From Dyadobacter fermentans (GTDB taxonomy: Bacteria > Bacteroidota > Bacteroidia > Cytophagales > Spirosomataceae), in NCBI RefSeq assembly GCF_019924045.1, contig NZ_JAHXBN010000018.1, positions 124,001 through 188,000 of the forward strand: a DNA stretch of 64,000 nucleotides, in the 5' to 3' direction. Positions 60,723 to 64,000 of the stretch are shown here, in pieces. A program made the position numbers and the translations under genes. Position 1 is the stretch's first letter. Every line of letters begins with the position of its first letter. Under the pieces are notes generated by a model, which had not been told where the DNA came from, did not search any database, and worked only from the letters and a program-made list of their open reading frames with translations.

Positions 60723-61601
60723 ATGGAAAACGTCAAGCACCGCAGGTTATCCGAGTTCAACAGCGAGTTGAAGCTAAAAGGATTTAATGTCTTTCAGATT
60801 GAGGAAGACGGCAACGCCACACGCGTGTACAGCCGCAAGGATTTTTACAAGATCTGCCTGACCACCGGAAAAAGCAAAATACACTATTCCGACAGGAGCT
60901 TTGAAACTGACGGCACCGTACTTTTTTTCGGAAACCCGCACATCCCCTATTCATGGGAAACACTTTCAACGAGCTATATAGGTTACACCTGCCTGTTTTC
61001 CGAGGAATTCCTGAATGCAGCCGAACGCACAGAAAGTCTTCAACAGTCGCCCTTTTTCAAAATCGGCGGCACGCCTATCCTGCACATTTCCGAGCAGCAG
61101 CGGGAGTTCCTTAACACCCTGTTTAAAAGAATGATAGAAGAGCAGAAAGCCGACTACTCGTTCAAGGACGATCTGATGCGCAATTACATTAACCTGATCA
61201 TCCACGAAGCCCTGAAACTCCAACCGTCGGAAAACTTCCATCAGCAAAGGAATGCGGCGGGACGTATCACCTCGGTATTTCTGGAACTTCTCGAAAGGCA
61301 ATTCCCGATCGAAAGTGCCGATCGACCACTGCAATTGAAGACGGCACAGGACTATGCCTCCAACCTGAACATGCACGTCAACTACCTCAACCGCGCGGTA
61401 AAGCAGGTCACCGGCAAACCCACCACATCCCACATTACCGAACGGATCGTGGCAGAAGCAAAGGCACTTTTGCAGCATACCGACTGGAACATTTCCGAAA
61501 TTGCCTACGCGCTGGGTTTCGAATATCCCACCTATTTCAATAACTTTTTCAAACGCCTGACCGGTACAAACCCAAGGTCGCTGAGAATGGAGACCGTTTG
61601 A
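60723..61601 (+). CDS. AraC-family transcriptional regulator
   Basis: The 292-residue regulator has an N-terminal cupin-like sensing domain (about 25-150; GTVLFFGNPHIPYSWE). The C-terminal AraC DNA-binding domain (about 195-290) has two helix-turn-helix units, AQDYASNLNMHVNYLNRAVKQVTG and ISEIAYALGFEYPTYFNNFFKRLTG. It probably controls the acetyltransferase gene 99 bases downstream or a distant target; the ligand is unknown. Confidence 0.93.
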   Translation: MENVKHRRLSEFNSELKLKGFNVFQIEEDGNATRVYSRKDFYKICLTTGKSKIHYSDRSFETDGTVLFFGNPHIPYSWETLSTSYIGYTCLFSEEFLNAAERTESLQQSPFFKIGGTPILHISEQQREFLNTLFKRMIEEQKADYSFKDDLMRNYINLIIHEALKLQPSENFHQQRNAAGRITSVFLELLERQFPIESADRPLQLKTAQDYASNLNMHVNYLNRAVKQVTGKPTTSHITERIVAEAKALLQHTDWNISEIAYALGFEYPTYFNNFFKRLTGTNPRSLRMETV

Positions 61602-61653
61602 AATTCTTAATGATCGGTTTGATTGTCTTTAATGCGCAGGGTGCCCGCCCCGT

Positions 61654-61661
61654 TAACTTTG
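61654..61661 (+). promoter_or_regulatory. -7 promoter element for the acetyltransferase gene
   Basis: TAACTTTG fits TAnnTTTG, 39 bases before the ATG at 61701. No -33 element is found at the usual spacing, which is compatible with activation by the AraC-type protein encoded just upstream. Confidence 0.45.
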
Positions 61662-61700
61662 TCGTAGATTATCAGCAAGAGAATTTATGATAAAGCTATC

Positions 61701-62297
61701 ATGGATACGAAACACCAGACAACAGAAAGTAACACAGACATTTTTGATCGCATGCGCGCGGGTGAGGTGATCCGAAAGGACGATCCGGGATATGACCAAT
61801 TTTGGCAAATAGTGGCCAGAACGATACGCCTTTGCACGCAAATGAATGCGCAGGTAACCGATACGGACCAGGTACGTGAGCGGCTCAGCGAGATTACCGG
61901 CACCCCGATCGACGAGTCGACCACGATATTCCCGCCGTTTTATACCAATTTCGGGCGCTTCACGACATTGGGTAAAAACGTGTTTATCAACCACGCGTGC
62001 TCGTTTCTGGACATGGGTGGCATTACTATTGAGGATGACGTACTGATCGGCCCACGCGTGAACATCACTTCGGAAAACCACCCGCTCGACCCATCCGACC
62101 GTCAGGCGTTAATCCCCAGACCCGTGCATATCAAGCGAAATGCCTGGATCGGTGCGGGCGCGACCATTTTGCCGGGAGTTACAGTGGGAGAAAATGCGGT
62201 GGTGGCTGCCGGAGCCGTAGTGAGTCGCGATGTGCCGGCTAACACGGTGGTAGCAGGTATTCCTGCGAAGGTTGTTAAAGATAATGTAGTCTCCTGA
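61701..62297 (+). CDS. Left-handed beta-helix sugar O-acetyltransferase
   Basis: The 198-residue enzyme has an N-terminal helical region ([10 protein letters not shown], then [16 protein letters not shown]) typical of maltose/galactoside acetyltransferases. Hexapeptide repeats follow ([29 protein letters not shown]). The catalytic-type His is in TSENHPLDP, and the C-terminal coil includes [25 protein letters not shown] and [10 protein letters not shown]. It transfers acetyl from acetyl-CoA to a sugar hydroxyl in the cytosol. It follows the AraC-type gene and converges on a small hypothetical gene 10 bases away. Confidence 0.9.
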   Translation: MDTKHQTTESNTDIFDRMRAGEVIRKDDPGYDQFWQIVARTIRLCTQMNAQVTDTDQVRERLSEITGTPIDESTTIFPPFYTNFGRFTTLGKNVFINHACSFLDMGGITIEDDVLIGPRVNITSENHPLDPSDRQALIPRPVHIKRNAWIGAGATILPGVTVGENAVVAAGAVVSRDVPANTVVAGIPAKVVKDNVVS

Positions 62298-62307
62298 GGC
62301 AGCGGTA

Positions 62308-62508
62308 TCAGGAAACTTCGCTGATATCTTTCACCCCATTTTCGACAAGCCAACGCCTGAACAATGTTACATTTCCAGGGCAAAAATGGATTACACGGCC
62401 ATTGCTCAGCATGCATGTAAACAATTCTTTTGATTGAATAAACCGAACCACCTCGATTGCGCGGTAGGGAAAGTCCGGAAATAGTTCATTGCTCACAGGC
62501 ATCTGCAT
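62308..62508 (-). CDS. Small hypothetical protein
   Basis: The 66-residue soluble protein (MQMPVSNELFPDFPYRAIEV at its start) has a compact alpha/beta pattern (CMLSNGRVIHFCPGNVTLFRRWLVENGVKDI). It has no signal peptide or membrane span, and I do not recognise the family. It follows the T9SS cargo gene on the same strand after 103 bases that contain a hairpin, so it probably has its own promoter. Confidence 0.5.
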   Translation of the reverse strand: MQMPVSNELFPDFPYRAIEVVRFIQSKELFTCMLSNGRVIHFCPGNVTLFRRWLVENGVKDISEVS

Positions 62509-62532
62509 TTAATAATAGCTACCTATTCGTAA

Positions 62533-62569
62533 GAGGAACAGAGCAGAAATTGCTCCCGCTCTGTTCCTC
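62533..62569 (-). terminator. 12-bp hairpin after the T9SS cargo gene
   Basis: GAGGAACAGAGC (62533-62544) and GCTCTGTTCCTC (62558-62569) form a perfect 12-bp stem with a 13-base loop, 42 bases beyond the stop at 62612. There is no U-tract, but its strength and position suggest a terminator or RNA-stabilising element. Confidence 0.6.
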
Positions 62570-62611
62570 ACTAATATGTCTGCAAGGCGGATTCGCTGGC
62601 CGCCTGCCGGC

Positions 62612-64000
62612 TTATTGCTTCACAAATCTGATACTTTCAGTGAAATTAATCCCTGTGAGAATTACGCTGTATATGCCCGACCGCAAGCCCGATGCATCCA
62701 GTTCGTAACCATTGGTATAATGGTCGCTCGTCGGCAGCGAGACAACTGTCCGGCCGCTCTGATCGACAATTTTCACCGCGAAAGCCTGGCCGTTATGCAG
62801 TGAAGGGTGGATTTTCAGCTTGCCGCTGGTCGGGTTCGGGTATACGGCAACAACACCTCCGGCAGTTTTTAGCTCGATCGCCCGAATCTGGGAATACTCA
62901 AATTTGCCATCATAATCCAATTGTTTCAAACGGAAATAGTACCTGCCGCTTTGAAGGTCTTTCACCGAATACTGATATTGCCGGCTTGCTGTTGTACTTC
63001 CATTACCGTCTACGAAACCCACTTTCATGTAGCTTCTCGCGTCGAGGCTCATTTCTATTTCAAAACCGGCATTGTTGCGCTCTTCCGAAGTCTGCCAGGT
63101 CAGCGACGCCGAGTTTTCACTGCCCTGCTTTACTTCAAAAGACACGAGGGTTACCGGCATTGGCGAGCCGATCGTGAAATCGACATTTGAGATATCGAAA
63201 AACACATTAGGCACATTACCTGCGCCCGTGCTGCTGCTAGGCGCTATTTTGATCCTCGCCTTATCGGTGTCGACCAATGGTAAAGTCACGATGGCAGTTC
63301 CGAGCGCGTTGGGAGTGGCCGTCGCCAGGGTCGTCGGGAAGGTCAGCCCGCCGTCTGTCGACAGGAAAATATCAACCAACGTACAGTTAATGGGTGCGCC
63401 AGCTGTTCCGTTGACGCTCCAGTTGATCGTGATCGGGCCTGCCAGCGGATAAGAACCAACAGGGCCCAGCAAGCTGCCGGGGGTATCATTAGTAATCAAA
63501 AATGGCCCTGAACCGCCGTCGACGTTTACCGTAACCGCAGCAGAACTCACTCCGCTGTTGTTGTCACGAACTGTCAGTTTGTGAGTCGTAACCAAACCCA
63601 CGGAAGGCAATTTGTCGCCGATGGCATAATTTGAACCATCCAGGATTGCCGCCAGGCGGGGAAAATAGCGGGTACCCGGGCTGGAACTACCGTTAGCGGA
63701 AACAGGAGCATACGACCGGAAAAACGGCGGCTTCGAAGGATCGGAAAGTACAGTGGCTGTCAGTGCAGACTTGTCGGTTACATCGCTGATATTGGTCCCT
63801 TCCCACGAGTAGCTCAAAACGTCGGCCACGTCTGCATCCGTCGCCGATCCGTTGAGTGCAAATGGGGTCGATTTCGGAATCGTCCAGCTCGATTGCATCG
63901 GGTTAATCACCGGAATTGCATTGTTGGTGGCAGTGGAGGTGTAGCACGACAATGTTTCAATAAATGCGTTAGCCTGATCGTAATTGGCCACGTGGAAATT
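62612..64000 (-). CDS. T9SS-exported protein, C-terminal part (5' end beyond window)
   Basis: The frame is open through the right edge, so only the last 462 residues are visible. They begin NFHVANYDQANAF, pass through Ig-like segments (FALNGSATDADVADVLSYSWEG, INWSVNGTAGAPINC, FLSTDGGLTFPTTLATA) and a fibronectin-like stretch (VTLVSFEVKQGSENSASLTWQTSEERNNAGFEIEMS), and end with a T9SS type A sorting domain (VVAVYPNPTSGKLKI to IRFVKQ). This C-terminal pattern is frequent in Bacteroidota reprolysin-like metallopeptidases and similar cargo. The catalytic part, if any, lies outside the window. Confidence 0.85.
   Translation of the reverse strand, partial: NFHVANYDQANAFIETLSCYTSTATNNAIPVINPMQSSWTIPKSTPFALNGSATDADVADVLSYSWEGTNISDVTDKSALTATVLSDPSKPPFFRSYAPVSANGSSSPGTRYFPRLAAILDGSNYAIGDKLPSVGLVTTHKLTVRDNNSGVSSAAVTVNVDGGSGPFLITNDTPGSLLGPVGSYPLAGPITINWSVNGTAGAPINCTLVDIFLSTDGGLTFPTTLATATPNALGTAIVTLPLVDTDKARIKIAPSSSTGAGNVPNVFFDISNVDFTIGSPMPVTLVSFEVKQGSENSASLTWQTSEERNNAGFEIEMSLDARSYMKVGFVDGNGSTTASRQYQYSVKDLQSGRYYFRLKQLDYDGKFEYSQIRAIELKTAGGVVAVYPNPTSGKLKIHPSLHNGQAFAVKIVDQSGRTVVSLPTSDHYTNGYELDASGLRSGIYSVILTGINFTESIRFVKQ

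Overview
The window looks like a chromosomal segment of a Bacteroidota bacterium, order Cytophagales, probably a Dyadobacter-like member of the Spirosomaceae. The reasons are three proteins with type IX secretion (T9SS) sorting domains, a SusC/SusD pair controlled by an ECF sigma factor and a FecR anti-sigma factor, LytS/LytTR and Crp-type regulators, TAnnTTTG promoter elements, and a mid-range GC content. The genus is an inference. I saw no tRNA, rRNA, CRISPR array, insertion sequence or phage gene. Both ends cut through a gene.

Layout. 1-7.8 kb (minus): a DUF6443/RHS gene running off the left edge, a T9SS-exported RHS-like partner, and a T9SS-exported C25 (gingipain-type) cysteine peptidase. 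8-13.4 kb: a Crp-family regulator, a patatin-like phospholipase, an ABM-domain protein, an exported DJ-1/PfpI protein and a small 2TM protein. 13.5-18.5 kb: two divergent sigma-54 activators and a TPR histidine kinase. 18.8-22.2 kb: a second Crp-family regulator followed by a four-gene operon (NAD(P)-binding protein, cupin, carboxymuconolactone-decarboxylase-like protein, lipoprotein hydrolase). 22.2-31.7 kb (minus): ECF sigma, FecR, SusC, SusD and two tandem Tat-signal proteins of the polysaccharide pyruvyl transferase family. 32-36 kb: a third Crp-family regulator, a membrane protein, an exported hypothetical and a LytS/LytTR pair. 36-42.3 kb (minus): a two-subunit molybdenum hydroxylase, a ketopantoate-reductase-like protein, an EamA transporter and its MocR regulator. 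42.4-45.8 kb: a barrel-like protein and an arsR-arsM-phosphoesterase cluster. 45.8-53.7 kb: a TolC-RND-adaptor efflux operon with a divergent OmpR-type two-component system. 54-64 kb: a Kazal lipoprotein, a macroglobulin-like protein, an HTTM membrane protein with an overlapping partner, a universal stress protein, an outer-membrane protein, an AraC regulator, an acetyltransferase and the end of another T9SS cargo protein.

The most informative regulatory pattern is a set of three TGTGA-N6-TCACA palindromes (11412, 13477, 19362). Each lies 52.5-53.5 bp upstream of a Bacteroidota-type -7 element, in front of the ABM/DJ-1 genes, the 2TM gene and the four-gene operon beside the second Crp regulator. 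This reads as a local Crp-family regulon with class-I-like promoter geometry. The most unusual gene set is the SusC/D locus that ends in two Tat-signal pyruvyl-transferase-like paralogues: an enzyme family normally found in the cytosol is here predicted to be exported together with a surface uptake system.
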